A stretch of 5,557 nucleotides of DNA from contig JAICHS010000163.1 in assembly GCA_025924775.1 (NCBI GenBank), forward strand, positions 1 to 5,557, written 5' to 3'. The position numbers and the translations under genes are program-made. Source of the DNA: Rhodanobacteraceae bacterium (GTDB lineage: Bacteria; Pseudomonadota; Gammaproteobacteria; Xanthomonadales; Rhodanobacteraceae). The notes under the pieces were generated by a model. The model did no database searches, was not told where the DNA came from, and saw only the letters and a program-made list of their open reading frames with translations. Shown here piece by piece: positions 5,056 through 5,557 of this stretch. The stretch's first letter is position 1; each line of letters begins with the position of its first letter.

Positions 5056-5557
5056 ACGCGCGCCGGCCTTCGCTGGATGTCGCGGTCGTGGGCGGCGGCA
5101 TGGTGGGGGCCGCGTGTGCGCTGGCGTTGGCGCGGCGGGGCTTCGCGGTTGCGCTGCTGGAAGCGCGTGAACCTGCGCCGTGGCGCGCGGATGCGCCCGA
5201 AGACTTGCGCGTCATCGCGTTGGCGCCATCGTCGGCGCGCCTGCTGGATGAGCTTGGCGTGTGGCGCGACATCGTAGCCGCGCGGGTCTCGCCGTACGGT
5301 CGCATGTGCGTATGGGATGGCGCTTCGGGCGCGGAGCTGACGTTCGACGCCACGCGCGATGGGCGCGCGCAGCTGGGCTGGATCGTCGAGAACCGGTTGG
5401 TGACGCGTGTGCTGTGGGAGGCGCTGGTCGCCGCCGGCGTGCGCCGGTTGTGCCCGGCGCACGTGGCCTCGTTCGCGCAGCGCGACGCACGCGTCACGCT
5501 GGAGCTGGGGGGTGGTGAAAACCTTTCGGCAGCCTTGCTGGTGGTGGCCGATGGCGC
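5052..5557 (+). CDS. UbiH/UbiF/VisC-family FAD monooxygenase (C-terminus outside window)
   Basis: The frame starts at GTG 5052, overlapping the ubiH stop in GTGA, and stays open for 168 codons to the right edge. It begins with the FAD Rossmann motif VAVVGGGMVGAACALALARR (10-29) and the acidic end ALLEARE (34-40). DLRVIALAPSSARLLDELGV (51-70) and VSPYGRMCVWD (79-89), then LGWIVENRLV (108-117), are hallmarks of the UbiI/UbiF/VisC/Coq6 clade of ubiquinone hydroxylases. The last visible residues, VVADG (about 164-168), are the beginning of the DG motif, so about 60% of the protein is missing. The DxR of DLRVIAL is intact. It likely performs a different ring hydroxylation from its neighbour. UbiI and UbiF cannot be told apart without the rest of the protein, so I leave the symbol blank. 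The 4-nt overlap implies coupled translation with ubiH. Confidence 0.9.
   Translation, partial: MNARRPSLDVAVVGGGMVGAACALALARRGFAVALLEAREPAPWRADAPEDLRVIALAPSSARLLDELGVWRDIVAARVSPYGRMCVWDGASGAELTFDATRDGRAQLGWIVENRLVTRVLWEALVAAGVRRLCPAHVASFAQRDARVTLELGGGENLSAALLVVADG

Noticed and set aside
1..5557. CRISPR arrays, tRNA or rRNA genes, toxin-antitoxin or defence genes
   Set aside because: No regularly spaced repeats, no RNA gene signatures and no matching protein motifs were found on either strand.

Overview
The window reads as chromosomal DNA of a high-GC gammaproteobacterium, most likely of the Xanthomonadales/Lysobacterales. The reasons are the strong G/C third-position bias of the central and right-hand genes, an aerobic ubiquinone-hydroxylase pair, and an IS3-type element of a kind common in Xanthomonas relatives. 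The lineage is an inference from sequence style and gene content; no search was run.

Layout, left to right. (1) 1-654, minus strand: the N-terminal 218 codons of a 2OG-Fe(II) oxygenase-like protein of the TIGR02466/PF13759 type, running off the left edge. (2) 655-976: about 320 bases with no supported gene. It holds a perfect four-tract G-quadruplex motif (862-878) and two inverted repeats. (3) About 977-1603, plus strand: a decayed, internally deleted IS3-family element. Its OrfA is nearly whole and is now fused to a short piece of the OrfB integrase core. (4) 1663-3748, minus strand: a tight three-gene operon. In transcription order it encodes a multi-pass membrane protein of DUF6580 type, a PduO-type ATP:cob(I)alamin adenosyltransferase and a class II histone-deacetylase-like zinc amidohydrolase, with gaps of 9 and 4 nt. 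(5) 3835-5557, plus strand: ubiH and a second UbiH/UbiF/VisC-family flavin monooxygenase, overlapping by 4 nt (GTGA) and cut by the right edge.

How the genes work together. The plus-strand pair supplies ring hydroxylation steps of ubiquinone synthesis. The minus-strand operon makes adenosylcobalamin from cob(I)alamin and puts that enzyme between an uncharacterised membrane protein and a small-molecule or protein deacetylase. This raises the guess that the membrane protein handles corrinoid uptake. The two units diverge from an 86-bp spacer (3749-3834). The IS remnant separates this apparently stable block from the oxygenase gene, whose codon use looks less GC-biased.

Nothing here is clearly a new defence or mobile system. 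The items most worth a second look are the G-quadruplex motif, the membrane protein-adenosyltransferase-deacetylase operon, and the IS3 copy with a likely one-base loss at its frameshift site.
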